The notes beneath the pieces were generated by a model. That model saw only the letters and a list, made by a program, of their open reading frames with translations, had not been told where the DNA came from and searched no databases. Shown here in pieces: positions 19,791 to 30,904 of a stretch of DNA of 64,000 nt (positions within the stretch are counted from its first letter, which is position 1; every line of letters starts with the position of its first letter). The translations under genes were made by a program, and so were the position numbers. The stretch comes from Leishmania donovani (lineage: Eukaryota; Euglenozoa; Kinetoplastea; Trypanosomatida; Trypanosomatidae). The stretch spans positions 1,511,722 to 1,575,721 of the forward strand of contig NC_018263.1 in NCBI RefSeq assembly GCF_000227135.1, given 5' to 3'.

Positions 19791-22700
19791 ATGACGTCGC
19801 GGGAGCGCGTCACGCAGGCGCGGCACGTGATGCTGCTGTCCAATGATGCACCGGTTTTGAATCGATGCGCTAAGGAGGAAGCCCACCTCAAGCATCGCCT
19901 CGCTCAGTCGACTGCCGCCTTCGCGCTTACGGTGCAGAAAAGTCACGCCGCCGCCGCTCGTGAGGAGCGCTCCCGCGAATCGCGGCTGCAGGCGCAGTTC
20001 ACAGCGCTGCTCTCCGGCACACCCGGAGTAGTGATGCCGCCCTTCGTCACGCCCTCGCCCACAGAAGGCTTCACGAATGCTTCAGAGCGTGCCAGCGGCT
20101 ATGCGGCAACAGGAGCGAATAACCGGTCTGTGCCCGATCACACCACCTGCACTGACGCGACTCTTCTATCATCGCTAGGGCTGAAATCGAGCAGCACTGT
20201 GGCTGCCGATGGGAGCGCCACGCCTGCCGCGTCTCTGCCATGTGCGCTGGGCTTCCCGGAAGCCTACGAGTCGAGCGGCTTCAAGTCAGCGATTCACTGG
20301 GCCTCCGTGGCGCACGACGAAACTTTTCTCACCGCGTACGGCCCTCGCCGAATTCGCAAAGAGGCCCAGACCAGAGCCATCGCAGGCGCGGGAGGCTCGC
20401 CGGCCGCGCGCGAGGCGATGCCACACAGACTCATGACCTCTGTCGCGTGCTACCTTCTCAACCAGGTGCTCTGCGCCGATGCAGCGGTGTCGGAGCTGTG
20501 GCGCGAAAAGCTGCGCCAACCGATCTTCGACGCCATCTTCAGCTCTCAGTCCATTGCGATGGGGCACGAACGGAGTGGTGCGCAACGTAGCGGCAGCCTC
20601 GGGGATGCTGCTGTGACGAACGCCATCGTGCACAGAACGCTCGGGCCTGCCTCCTCTCTCCTGTCAGGCACTGCGACCCACTCCGATCCGACGATGTCGT
20701 TTCCGCCTCGCACCAACGAGTACGCCACCCGCCACGACTTTGCGTCGCTTCGACTTTGGACAGAGGAGGTGACGTTAGAGCACCTGGAGAAGACGTCCGT
20801 GTGCCAACGCGTTCGTAATCTTCAGAACGCCATGGCACGTCGTCAAATAGCCGTTCACCTCTTCCAGCGGCGCGCACACCAGGCAGAGCTACAAGCCGTC
20901 TTCACGGTGTGGCGCACCTACACGCAGCAGCGCCGCGCGAGTCGCATTGCCCTTGAACGCTACTTGGTGAAGCGGAACCACCGCCATGTGGTGGAGACTG
21001 TTTTCCTGCGCTGGCGCCGCTTCTCTCTTCGTTCCAAGGTCGAGGCGGTGCAGCGACGCCTGCTGAACATCGCGGCAGATCGCGACTGCGCCGCGCGCAA
21101 GCACGCCACCGCGTTGCACGGGTTACAAGACCAACTCGCCAGCGAGCGTCGCCAGCACGTGCAGGAGACCTTTGAGCGAGACACACTGCACGCGCAGATG
21201 CTGGAAAGTCACGCTGTGGAGATCGAGGCGCTGCAGCTGATGCTTCAGATGGAGCGGTTGAAGACGGCGCAGTCCGGCAAGTGGGCGATGCGGTGGGAAC
21301 GCGTTGCGAAGACGTTTCGTCCCGCGAAGCCCTGCCCGGCGATGCCGCGCCCCATCTGGACGCTTGCTCGTACCCTGCTAAGCGCCGAGGAGGAATTGGC
21401 CGCCACGATACTGAAGCGCCGCCGAGATGAGCGAGTGCTGTTGCAGATCCCATACTCGATGATACTGCAGGCGCGGCGGCGGTTGAAGCAGCTGCTGCTG
21501 GCGTGGGTGAATGTAATCATGGAGGCGTCGCCGCAGGCATCCACGTGGGTCACTGTCGAGGCCTTCACGCAGGGCCGCAGCTCCCACCCGCGCGGCATAT
21601 TGCTTTCGCATAAGCAGCCGTCGTCAAGGAAGGCCGCCGCTCGGCGCTCTGGCGCGACAGCCGGTGCCGTAGCAGCAGGCAAAGATGACTCGACGTGCGA
21701 GTTCAGCATTTACACACTCATGTGCCTCGTGCGGGAGCTACGCCGATGCTACGCGAAGGCTGGGCTGATCGAAGAGGCGGAAGACTGGGGCACGTCCGAC
21801 GGCGTCAGCGTGGCCGACTGCTACCAGGAGCTGACACATCTCTTCGCGGCTCAGTCGTGCGGCGGCCTCTACCCGCCACTGCTAGTTCACTGCCCCACCT
21901 CGCCGTTCTGGTTCACGCCCGAAGGCGTCTTTGGTGGGCCGGTGTCACACCTGGAGGGGTCGAAACGGCGGAAGCGAGAGCAGCACACCACCTTCACCTG
22001 GCTGCTGGCCTCGCTCCTCGTGGGACACATCCAGATTATGCGTATGTTGCCTCTCGCTGACATGGGAGTCCCGCCGGGGCGGCTGCCGATGAAGGGCGCG
22101 GCGACGCTGCGATGCAAGCACGAGGCGGAGGTGACGAAGCTGGCTCGAATCAGCTTCCCGAGGCGGTGCGGCGCGCCACCAGCTGGCTCGACCGCGGCAC
22201 CTCGGGGCACTTCAGTGGTGGCATCGAGCACGTTGCTGCCAAAGAAGCGATCTGTTGCTTTGCCGGCGGCATCGTCCTCGCGGCGCGCCGCCGCGAAGGC
22301 TTCCATGGCTTCTGCCGCCGCTGCCGGGGACGTCGAGGGCGCGGGCGTCGCCACCACGGAGATGACCCTGGACGCGTTGCTGCGAGCACGCTTCAAAGCG
22401 ACGCATGACAGCACCAGCAGTGACAGTAGGAGGGCATTGGCAGGAAAGGACCTCATAGATGCAGCGGAGGACTCCTTGTCCGACATTGAGGTGTTTCTCG
22501 GCATGGTGCCTGCACAACTGCAATCACTCAAGGGAGGGACGGGCGCGAACGGCACCGACGATGAGGACGAGGACGAGGACGGCAGCGACGACGACGACGA
22601 GGATCGGTGGATCAACGGACTGCTCCGCCGGCTTTTCGAAGCCCAGGATGCAGAGGCGCAGCAGCGTCGCACCAAACGTCTGCAAGGCAGCGAGTTTCTC

Positions 22701-23873
22701 AAGGACGGCGCAGAGGATGGGCACGCACGGTCGGCAGCGGCCACGCCCGCGTCTGCGCTTGGCGACAACGAAGAGGGCGAGGGTGGCTCGAGGGACAATG
22801 ACGCCGCCGCTGCCGCGGACACTGCGAGCACCATTTATGGCGACCTCCTGAAGAGTACCGTCGTTCTCACAGGAGATCAGCTGCGGCTGCTGCGCTCCCT
22901 GCCGGGTCGCAGCCATGCGTTTGACACGCTCCGCCCCATTGCCATTGCTCAGCCGGAGGCTGCTTCAGTGGTAGTAGGGCTCTCGAAGGACCACTCCAGC
23001 ACTGCAAGTTACGCCTCTGCGGCCCCTCTCTACTCGTTCCTGCTCAACACCCTGGACGACACAGTGGCTCGGCAGCAGTGGAGTGGGCTGGCGCGCGTCG
23101 TGACGTCGCTGGTGGTGCGCTTTCATGTGCTTGACGAGTCCGAGGACGCCGTGCGTCAGGCTGCAGTGCTGACGCCGGAGGAGGAGGAATCTGAGGAGCT
23201 GAGAAGCGGGAGTGTGTCACGGCGAAGCCCGGCGGAGCGCGCTGGGGGCTCGCCCCCCCTTTCGACCACTCGACTGCCTCCAGTTTCTGTAGGCTGCGCC
23301 CCTTCCGTGGCTGCAGAGGGCAAAGGCGGCGACGGCGCTGCAGTCATGGCAAGCCCAAGGAGTGGTGGCCGAATTGCCGCGCAACTGGTGCCTGCGGCGC
23401 CACCGCAGCGGCCCCAGCCGCCGCCGTTTCCGTCGACGACTCACGGGGCGCAGCGGCGTCTACCCAGAGCACACAGCCCCCCATGCGTGAGCACGGCTTT
23501 GGACACAGGAGCGGCATTGTCGCAGAGAGCGGCAGAGCCTGGCGTGCCCCTTCTCTCGAGACCTAAACCGTTTGACGTGCAAGGCGCAACCGCAACCGCA
23601 GCGCAGCCGCCGGCCACAGCTGTCACTTCCATGACGCTGGGCGAGGAACTGCGCCGCCGCGGGGCCTACCAAACGAACTCCGCACGGAAAAGCTTCAGCT
23701 TCAGCTCGCCGACAGATTTATCCGCGCAAGGAGCTCAATCACCTGAACCGAGTAGCTCCGCCGCTCCTCCGATCAGCACTGAGGCATCAGAGCCGATGGC
23801 ACCGCCGCCGTCCGAGGAGGTACACACACCAGTGATCCCCGCCGCGGCCCTGTTTCCTTCGCAGGGGGATTGA
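19791..23873 (+). CDS. Large protein with Sfi1-like W-R repeats and coiled coil, 1360 aa
   Basis: Not assigned to a family with certainty. Residues ~340-440 contain spaced aromatic/basic repeats (AVFTVWRTYTQQR, TVFLRWRRFSLRS), and a later LLLAWVNVI near residue 565 resembles them. The spacing recalls Sfi1-type centrin-binding repeats. Residues ~415-500 form a Glu/Gln/Arg coiled coil. A long Ser/Ala-rich stretch follows, then an acidic run near 918-935 (DEDEDEDGSDDDDED), and a Pro/Ser/Ala-rich tail from about 1110. There is no signal peptide or membrane segment. ATG 19791 follows CT-rich sequence. If the repeat reading is right, a centrosomal/basal-body or flagellar-base scaffold role would fit; that is inference. 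Confidence 0.8.
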   Translation: MTSRERVTQARHVMLLSNDAPVLNRCAKEEAHLKHRLAQSTAAFALTVQKSHAAAAREERSRESRLQAQFTALLSGTPGVVMPPFVTPSPTEGFTNASERASGYAATGANNRSVPDHTTCTDATLLSSLGLKSSSTVAADGSATPAASLPCALGFPEAYESSGFKSAIHWASVAHDETFLTAYGPRRIRKEAQTRAIAGAGGSPAAREAMPHRLMTSVACYLLNQVLCADAAVSELWREKLRQPIFDAIFSSQSIAMGHERSGAQRSGSLGDAAVTNAIVHRTLGPASSLLSGTATHSDPTMSFPPRTNEYATRHDFASLRLWTEEVTLEHLEKTSVCQRVRNLQNAMARRQIAVHLFQRRAHQAELQAVFTVWRTYTQQRRASRIALERYLVKRNHRHVVETVFLRWRRFSLRSKVEAVQRRLLNIAADRDCAARKHATALHGLQDQLASERRQHVQETFERDTLHAQMLESHAVEIEALQLMLQMERLKTAQSGKWAMRWERVAKTFRPAKPCPAMPRPIWTLARTLLSAEEELAATILKRRRDERVLLQIPYSMILQARRRLKQLLLAWVNVIMEASPQASTWVTVEAFTQGRSSHPRGILLSHKQPSSRKAAARRSGATAGAVAAGKDDSTCEFSIYTLMCLVRELRRCYAKAGLIEEAEDWGTSDGVSVADCYQELTHLFAAQSCGGLYPPLLVHCPTSPFWFTPEGVFGGPVSHLEGSKRRKREQHTTFTWLLASLLVGHIQIMRMLPLADMGVPPGRLPMKGAATLRCKHEAEVTKLARISFPRRCGAPPAGSTAAPRGTSVVASSTLLPKKRSVALPAASSSRRAAAKASMASAAAAGDVEGAGVATTEMTLDALLRARFKATHDSTSSDSRRALAGKDLIDAAEDSLSDIEVFLGMVPAQLQSLKGGTGANGTDDEDEDEDGSDDDDEDRWINGLLRRLFEAQDAEAQQRRTKRLQGSEFLKDGAEDGHARSAAATPASALGDNEEGEGGSRDNDAAAAADTASTIYGDLLKSTVVLTGDQLRLLRSLPGRSHAFDTLRPIAIAQPEAASVVVGLSKDHSSTASYASAAPLYSFLLNTLDDTVARQQWSGLARVVTSLVVRFHVLDESEDAVRQAAVLTPEEEESEELRSGSVSRRSPAERAGGSPPLSTTRLPPVSVGCAPSVAAEGKGGDGAAVMASPRSGGRIAAQLVPAAPPQRPQPPPFPSTTHGAQRRLPRAHSPPCVSTALDTGAALSQRAAEPGVPLLSRPKPFDVQGATATAAQPPATAVTSMTLGEELRRRGAYQTNSARKSFSFSSPTDLSAQGAQSPEPSSSAAPPISTEASEPMAPPPSEEVHTPVIPAAALFPSQGD

Positions 23874-25895
23874 CACGGTGTGGAGGAGTGCACGACGGAA
23901 TCGGCTGAGTACAGTGCACAAATGACATCAAAGGATGGCAATGCCTTTCGTCCGCCCATGACGGCAAACGCCGGTGCCACAGCCGGTACCGCCTACGGGA
24001 TTCGAACCGACGCCTCTGCTGAGGTGCTGGCGGGGCGAACAAGGCGCTGGACATGCAGCCTTGCAGATTTCCGTGCTCCCGTCGCCCGCATGGTCGTATG
24101 GGACGGCGCAGTGGCCTTCGGAATGCATGCCAGAAGAATATCCGGCTGCACTGGTGCACGCCAGCGGTGCATTTCGGAGGCCCACGCGCACGCCTCCACA
24201 CTTCCGCCGTCTAAGCTGTCGCGGTTGCCCCCTCACCCCCTGTTATCGTTGACCCCTTCCATGCTCTCCACGCCAATCTCAAGCAGGTTTCTGCCGCCGG
24301 TGTCCTGGCGTGCGAGACACTAAACACCAGCGATGGCCCTATCCTCCGCGAAGGTCAGTTTCCTGACAATCGGGAACATGTTGTCGCTGCGGCGGGCATT
24401 GCCCGTGGCCAATGCCTTTTCCTTGTTACATCCAAACAAATACTGCTTGACCGCCACGGGTACCTACTCCATCCCGCAGCGAAACTCCACCCTGCAGACC
24501 CCGCGACCTTCGACTCTCCCGGCAGCGGCACCTGTCTTGGGGTGTTCTTCAGACCCCATGACGGCGCCGTAGCATCCCTAAAACTCGCTGCGCCCACTTG
24601 TTCGCGCCAATCCGCCGCAGTAGTCAGGTTTCGGGGCGAGACGCAAACACCGCTTCCAAAGGAAAGCCGCGAGCAGTGTGACGCCGCGTGCGTCCACCAC
24701 CTGCTCTGCACCTTTCGCTTCCCCTGTGTCCAAGTCCAGCCAATTTACGGCGTCGCCAAACCGTCTTTCTTTTTGTGTTCGCTGCGTGTGTGCTGCGTCA
24801 TTGAACCTTTTCTCCCCGAGACCTTCACGTTGCTCACCACGAGATCACCACTTCTGCTTCTCTCCTTTTTTTTTATTCGCTGAATTTCCCATGCCCAGCC
24901 GATGTACCGTGTCTGTTTGTGTTTCTCTCTCTAGGCGCACTTGGTTGTCACTCACCCCCCCCCCCGCCTCTTGTTGCCCCCTCCACCCTCCGCCCTCGCT
25001 TTCCTCCCTTCACACACGCGCGCGCTCTCAGCGCCTTTGGATGTACGACAGAAGTGTTTTCCTTGGAACTACACGATGCACGCATCAGTGATGAGTCGGT
25101 GACTCTTTCTCGTTTCTCAGCAGTATGCTGCCAATGCTGCTGCCGCGTCCGTACTCTAGTCTCCATTCGCTGTTTACCTGCCCCCCTTTTTCTACCCACA
25201 TGCAGCGAAATGCTAGCGTATGAAAACGCTCTCATGAGCAAGGGCGTGAAACGGACCGACACCGAGAACCGTGGCGTCTACAAGATGCAAAGAGATGCCT
25301 GACCCACTATCCATCGTGCCACGGGAAAGCCAATGCTGGATGCACACGGTAGGAGTGCGCTTAGCGTGATAGGGCGATAGGGCGCGATGACGTGCGTTGC
25401 AACGACCGCACCCGACTCGCTCTGTCGCCGCCACGTGATGCCCCTCACTTCTCTTCTTGCTTCCAAGCCCCTTCCCCCTTCGCCGTCTGAGTCATCGACA
25501 CCGACGGCCTTCCGCCACCATCTGTCGGCCACGTGATCTCTGCGTGCTTCTCTTTCCGTTCTCTCTCTCACTCGCTCGTTCTTTCGTTACCTTTTCACGC
25601 ATGCCCTCGGTGGGCTTCACCCTGTTTTTTTCTGTTGTTGTTGTTGCCTCACCTCTGATTCCCACCTAGCGTAGATGATCGGGCACACACACACACACAC
25701 ACACACAGCAGCAGCAGAGAACACGATCAAGGCAGATATCGACTAGGTGGGCACACCCTGATAGGGAAACATATATGATTTTTCTTGTTCTGCTAAGGGC
25801 GTCGTTTAAGCTTTTCCGTGTGCCGCTGAGAAGTTTCCCTACCATCACCACCAGACACAGAGACGCTGTAGAGCGATAGGACGCAGACGGATAGA
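23874..25895. other. 2 kb spacer with a protein-like but ATG-less frame
   Basis: The part at 24213-24883 is open in one frame (listed separately). The rest is CT-rich (24760-24880, 24950-25020, 25450-25600), with a (CA)n tract at 25683-25707. No RNA gene was seen. Confidence 0.5.
24213..24883 (+). pseudogene. Possible gene remnant, ~220 open codons without an ATG
   Basis: In one frame, codons stay open from just after a TAA at about 24211 to 24883. The middle part (about 24240-24700) reads like ordinary protein rather than low complexity (for example VVAAAGIARGQCLFLVTSKQ, then GTCLGVFFRPHDG). There is no in-frame ATG before it, only a GTG at 24542. The C-terminal end runs into Ser/Leu/Phe low complexity typical of spacer. 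It may be a decayed gene copy, or chance in GC-rich DNA. I recognise no family. Confidence 0.25.
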
Positions 25896-26279
25896 ATGGT
25901 GAAAAAGAGTAGTGATGCGGAGGACGAGCTGGCGCAGCTGCAGGTGCCGGCGCACCCTTTGCCTGGCGCGCGACTTGTGGCCGCGTCGTGCACACCCTCC
26001 GACACCGTGATGGCGTCAGACAGTAGTGGCGGTGCTGCGCAGGCTGCAAAGGTCGGCAAACTGCGAGAGCGCATCAAACCCTATCCCGTCGCCGGCAGCA
26101 GACCTGGGCACGGCGGCGTACTGGCGGACATCGAGCGACGACGCGCGCGTGAGGTGCGCCGCACTTTGCGAGTCGCCGAGGCTGCAAAGCGAAGGCAGCA
26201 GAACCGCATCATTGCCATGGCGCTTGCGCTCATCGCAGCGCTTGGCGTGGGCCTCTTGATATTTTCGCGGTTTGTGTGA
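25896..26279 (+). CDS. Small tail-anchored membrane protein, 127 aa, unknown function
   Basis: The reading frame opens at the first ATG (MVKKSSDAEDELAQLQ). It has a polar N-terminal ~95 residues with a basic, helical stretch (residues 80-105, rich in Arg/Lys/Ala). A single C-terminal hydrophobic segment of ~19 residues (IIAMALALIAALGVGLLIF) follows, then only RFV. That is the architecture of a tail-anchored protein with its N terminus in the cytosol. Small ER or mitochondrial outer-membrane proteins look like this, but no family motif is visible. The coding-like composition and the clean topology support a real gene. Confidence 0.7.
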   Translation: MVKKSSDAEDELAQLQVPAHPLPGARLVAASCTPSDTVMASDSSGGAAQAAKVGKLRERIKPYPVAGSRPGHGGVLADIERRRAREVRRTLRVAEAAKRRQQNRIIAMALALIAALGVGLLIFSRFV

Positions 26280-27970
26280 GATGAATGGCTTCAGCTCGTT
26301 TTGTGCCTCCCTTTCGTGCCTCCCCGGATCCTTCCGATGTACGACGCCCGCGTCGTCCAGAGTGCTCTTCGCGGTGCGTGCGTGTGGTTCTCACTATCGG
26401 CTTGCGAACTGCAAGCTATCGCACAGCGTACGTTTTTTTTTTGTTCGAAGTATGCGTGTACAGCGGCACATTGCACGGCTTTGACTATTCACAGAATCAG
26501 CGAACACACGCACATCCCATTAGACGTAGATTGAGGGCGAAGAGGGTTATGAAGGAAGACAATATTAGATGACGTGCGCGCCATCCCTCCTCTGTCGCCT
26601 TGAGCCCCCTTTCGCACCCTCTTTCTCCTCGGTCATCTGCGTCTTTTACGACCTTTCTCTTACGCCCCTCCTCCTATACATTGACTGGTGCGCCGCTTCC
26701 CCTTCTCGCTCGCGCATGCACCGCTTCTCTGTGGCGATAGGCCAGCTGCGCATCAGGCGATGCGGCGCGGTGACGGTGCCAAACCAAGCAGAGAACGGAG
26801 CGCACGATGGAGCTTCGTTTTGCTGCCTATCAGATGCACGCGCCTGCTCTCGCGCCTGTCTGCTTCGCCGCACTCCTCCATTCTACTTTCTCTCGCCCGG
26901 TTTCACTTTCTGCGAAGTCGGCGCAAGGAAACTAGACGGTGCCACCAGAGGTCACTGTGATGTGACGCTGAAGATACAGAAAACAATACTTACCTCATGT
27001 CCTTTCCCACCACGTGTTGTTGGAGCTTGCAGGCCCGCGGCAAGAAGGGCTCTCTGGCTGTTGCCTACTGCCCTTCTCCCTCTCCCTCTTTCGTCCAATT
27101 TCGTGATTCAGCACTGCTTTGCTGCGCACCTCACCTCATGCTGCGAGGAGGAGGAGTGAAGGGGAGGACGCGCCTGCAGCGCTTGATCGGTGTGAACGCA
27201 AAAAAAAAAAAACGCCTTTTTCGCCTCTACCTCCTCGCTTCCTTTTTGCGTCCGTGTCTGTTTTCCACCCACGCGCACCGCCTCCATCCCCCCTCTCCCT
27301 ACACCTCGGCACGCATACACATGCCCGCTCTGCTATAAGGGCCGACAGTCCGGGTCAACAACAACACAAAGGAAACGCGTAGGAACTGGAAAAAAAAAGT
27401 AACAGCAAGAAAAAGAGACTACACGGCACATCACAGGACAGGAGAGGCGTTCTCGATTTCATACGTGTTGCCTAGAGTCACCGGCGAGCCGAGGCTTTTG
27501 CACTGATCCCAAGTCCTGTGTGACGCTTATCTTGGTGACGTGCTTGATCAAGGCCTCGCATCCTTCTGTGTGTGTGTGCGTGCGTGCGTGCAGAACGAGT
27601 TGAAGAGGAGACGCACCTTTTTTTTTGCAAATCAGAGCGTCTTGCATTCCCCTGATCAGCAGCTCGACACCCGCACTGCAGCTGCTGCAGTGGCCGCTCT
27701 TCCTGCACCTGTTCCCTAGATTCGCGTAACTAATTCCACGGACGCGGTGGCAAACCGACCGCTGTCCTTCACTCCGCTCGCGCACCTCTCTCTTCTCTCT
27801 CCGTCGCTTCGTCCTATTCCATAGACGTAATTCAATCATTCGTGTAGGTGCTACGTTTTTTTGTGTGTGCTCCTTTGCGTGAGTGCTCCCATTGACGTGG
27901 GCTCGAGCCATCTGGCAGTGCACCGGGGCATGCGTACGCAAGCCCAAGTTAGGTTTCAACTTGGTGCATA
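26280..27970. other. Intergenic spacer
   Basis: Contains CT-rich and A/T homopolymer runs (T-run near 26430, A-runs near 27200 and 27390, T-run near 27615). T-rich sequence at 27855-27870 followed by AG near 27881 is a likely splice acceptor for the Cdc73 gene. The 196-codon open frame at 26569-27159 is Arg/Ser/Pro/Cys low complexity and is not called. Confidence 0.55.
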
Positions 27971-29062
27971 ATGGCGACTACATCGTCCTCCACGGCGAGC
28001 GAGACTGCCGTGCGCACGGCGTGGTTCGACGCAATCGATGCGACAGCCGCCATGACAAGTACGGAGCCGCTGCAGCCCGCGGCGGAGTACACAGCCGACT
28101 CCTACCTGCCCCCCCTCTCTCTGGCCGGAGACCAGGCGGACTTCTTTGCGCAGCTCCGCGACCTCGACAGAGGATTTGCCGAGGCTGCCCCGTCGCTGTT
28201 CCTTCCACAAATGACGTTAGAGGAGGCTTGCCACGCAAAACCGAGCTTCTACCAAACCTTCCGCGGTGAGCGGGAGATCACGGAGACGACGTTTCAGCCA
28301 CTGCCACTGAAGCAGCGCGATGAGGCCGGACAAGAGGCCGATGGATCGGCGGTGAATGGCCGCCACGGTTCTCGCAGGCGTCGGCAGGAGGCGCCGGCGC
28401 AGTCACGCGGCACAGCCCCGCTTTATGGTGGCTTTCTAGGTCAAGAGGCGATGTCACCGAGCACGGCGGTTCAGCGAAAGCCAGACTTCATGCCAATCAT
28501 CCTCGTTCCCTCCGCTGCCACGGCTCCTCTGCAGCTCATGAATATCAAGCAGTTCCTGGAGCACGGCGCCTACGTCGATCCCGCTACCTTGTACGTTGAT
28601 CTCGAGACCGGCATCGTCAACATTCGCGACTCCAAGCCGCGCTCGGTGATAGTGAAGCCTGGCAGCTTCCACGACCCACACAAGTACCACGTTGCCTTTC
28701 GCCAGTTTCGCGTCGTCGACGACCCGGACGAGGTGGACGATTGGTCGCAGGTGTGTGGTTGCATTGTAGAGGGCAAGCTGTGGCAGCTGAAAGGCTGGTA
28801 CCCACACGAGCAGCCACAGTCGCGGCACCCGAGCCGCCTCTTTTCGCGCATTCGGGCCTTCTTAGCGTACTTCGAAGAGGACAAGGTGCCTCCGCAGTGC
28901 CGTGAGTGGAATGTGCAGAGTCTTGCCTTGACGCGTAACCTGCTGAAGGACCAGGTGCACATCGCACTTGCCTCGCAGTTCTGGGAACAGCTCTATACCT
29001 TTCTAGATGAGCACCCGATGTTCTCCCGGTACACGATCCCACTCACAGACGAGCGCCTGTAG
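27971..29062 (+). CDS. CDC73: Cdc73/parafibromin-like subunit of the PAF1 complex
   Basis: Cdc73 is part of the PAF1 complex, which travels with RNA polymerase II and couples elongation to histone modification and RNA 3'-end formation in the nucleus. The C-terminal half (about residues 174-355) matches the Ras-like Cdc73 C domain. It has PIILVPSAATAPLQLMNIKQFLEHG, a central VDDWSQVCGCIVEGKLWQLKGW block, the SRIRAFLAYFEED helix, and the final FWEQLYTFLDEHPMF. The N-terminal half is shorter than in human parafibromin and low in recognisable motifs, apart from a basic RRRRQ patch near residue 135. The 363-residue length fits a compact form. The family call rests on the C domain, which is quite distinctive. 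In kinetoplastids a PAF1-type complex is interesting because genes lack individual promoters. Confidence 0.88.
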   Translation: MATTSSSTASETAVRTAWFDAIDATAAMTSTEPLQPAAEYTADSYLPPLSLAGDQADFFAQLRDLDRGFAEAAPSLFLPQMTLEEACHAKPSFYQTFRGEREITETTFQPLPLKQRDEAGQEADGSAVNGRHGSRRRRQEAPAQSRGTAPLYGGFLGQEAMSPSTAVQRKPDFMPIILVPSAATAPLQLMNIKQFLEHGAYVDPATLYVDLETGIVNIRDSKPRSVIVKPGSFHDPHKYHVAFRQFRVVDDPDEVDDWSQVCGCIVEGKLWQLKGWYPHEQPQSRHPSRLFSRIRAFLAYFEEDKVPPQCREWNVQSLALTRNLLKDQVHIALASQFWEQLYTFLDEHPMFSRYTIPLTDERL

Positions 29063-30080
29063 TGTCAAACCGGGTGGTGTTCGTGTGACCGTGTGCATGC
29101 GTGCATGTGTGTGGGTGGCGTGGGCGACGGTATCGGCGTTTATTTATTTGTATCCGTTGCCGCGCGGAGACACGACAGGAAGGGAATGACAAGACGATGT
29201 CGTGTGGGTGCACCCGCCTACACTCTTTGTGCTGGCCCATGGGCGTGTTTGCTGTACGCTTCTCTCTTCGTTTTTGGTTCTTTTGGCTGGCTCCCGCTCG
29301 CTGCCTCCATCCCCCTTCTCTCATGTTTCTCGTGTAGCGCCGGCTAGAGGGAAGGGGGTGGCTCGAAGGCGGCGACGGCAGGCCGCTGGCAGGACAGAAA
29401 GGGAGAGAGCGTGACTTCTCCTGCTGGGTGCCTGCGTATGTAGAGGGGGCGGCGGTGGATGCGCTCGTGTAATACGGCACCTCGTTTTTGCTTGTCTCAG
29501 TTGTCTTGGCCATTGCCACGAGGGTTCGACCAGAGAGAGCGTGTGTGTGTGGGGGGGGGGGCAAACCATATTGAGCCCAAAGGGTCCACCGGAAACGGAA
29601 GGACACCACCACCAAGCACAGCTAAGCGCATGCACACAGACAGAAAGAGTAAACGAACAACAAAAAATAACTGAGAATCGCCAACGATCGAGAACCTTAA
29701 ACGTATGCTGCCTTCTACTCTCCTCCACCCGCCCATCCACCACCACCCCTCTCCCCCTCATGAGCGCCTTACATTTCTTTTCGGTGCACCTTGCTCGCCA
29801 CATCTTTTTCATGTTTTTTTTTTTTCTCTTGTGATCAGAATAAGCAAGAAGGTAAGCGATAGGCAGAGGGGAGGTTGGGAGCGAGGACGGCGGCCATATA
29901 TGAAAGCGGATGGGAAGCGAACGCAGCCAAAAAGAAAAAAACAGATTGGGCAGCAGACGCGACGGACACACTCCCTCTATGTCTCTTGTTTATCTCTGTA
30001 TTCCACAGGCCGCTTTCCCTTTTTCCTCATTTGCCTCTTCTCCTCTCTTTCTCTATCCCCATTACCACAGTTTTCACGCT

Positions 30081-30100
30081 GTGTGTGTGTGTGTGTGTGT
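30081..30100. repeat. (GT)10 microsatellite
   Basis: Perfect GT dinucleotide run in the spacer downstream of Cdc73. Confidence 0.9.
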
Positions 30101-30904
30101 CTTGGTGGGCACGTTCGCGTTTCTCATTGCTGCGCTGCGCCTTTGATGACCATCTCTACTGTCTTTTTTTTTGTGTGTTGTTTGGTGTTCGTTCTTTGGC
30201 ACCGCCCTTTGCAGGCTCTGATTTCTTCGACTCTTTCTGTGGGCGTAGTGCGCTCGCAGGCGCACATGTGTGCGCGTATGCATCTGCTCTCTCTCTCTTT
30301 GCGAGTCTTCACGAAACTCTCGTCAGTGTAGCAGCGGCCCCGCCGAACTTTTTCGTCGTGGGATTTCACTGCAGTACTTTGATTGCCAGCGCATGCACAT
30401 CGTCAGGATCGAAAGGAAACGCGCACCAAATGCGTGAGGAAGACGGTTGGCGGCACTCATGGTGATGAAGAAGTGACGTTCTGTGTCTGTTTTTTTTTCG
30501 GCGTATGCGTGCAACGCCGGTGAGGAGGTGTGATGTCGCCCCCGTTGAAGATTGCATGATTTGTCTTGCTTCATTGGTTTGAGTGTGTCGGGTGAGCGGA
30601 TTCTGCGCTAGGTTTTCTCCTTTCCCCCTTGAAGCCCCTCCCTCCCCACTATCGCAGTGATGCCGTTCATAGTGCGCTTGGTGTAGTAGGTTTTCGCTGT
30701 GTGACCCATTGTGAGGCGCGTGTCTATGCGCGTGTGAGCCCGCAGCTGTCTGCTCCACTCTGAACGAGCGACCGTAAAAGCAAGTATTCATACCGTTTTT
30801 TTTTTCGCTCCTGAACACGAAGGTTTCGGCGAAGAAATGCAAGAAAAGGTGATGTGCCATCCCAATCGAGGACGGCGGGCTCAGCAAGGCGGATTACAAG
30901 TGTT

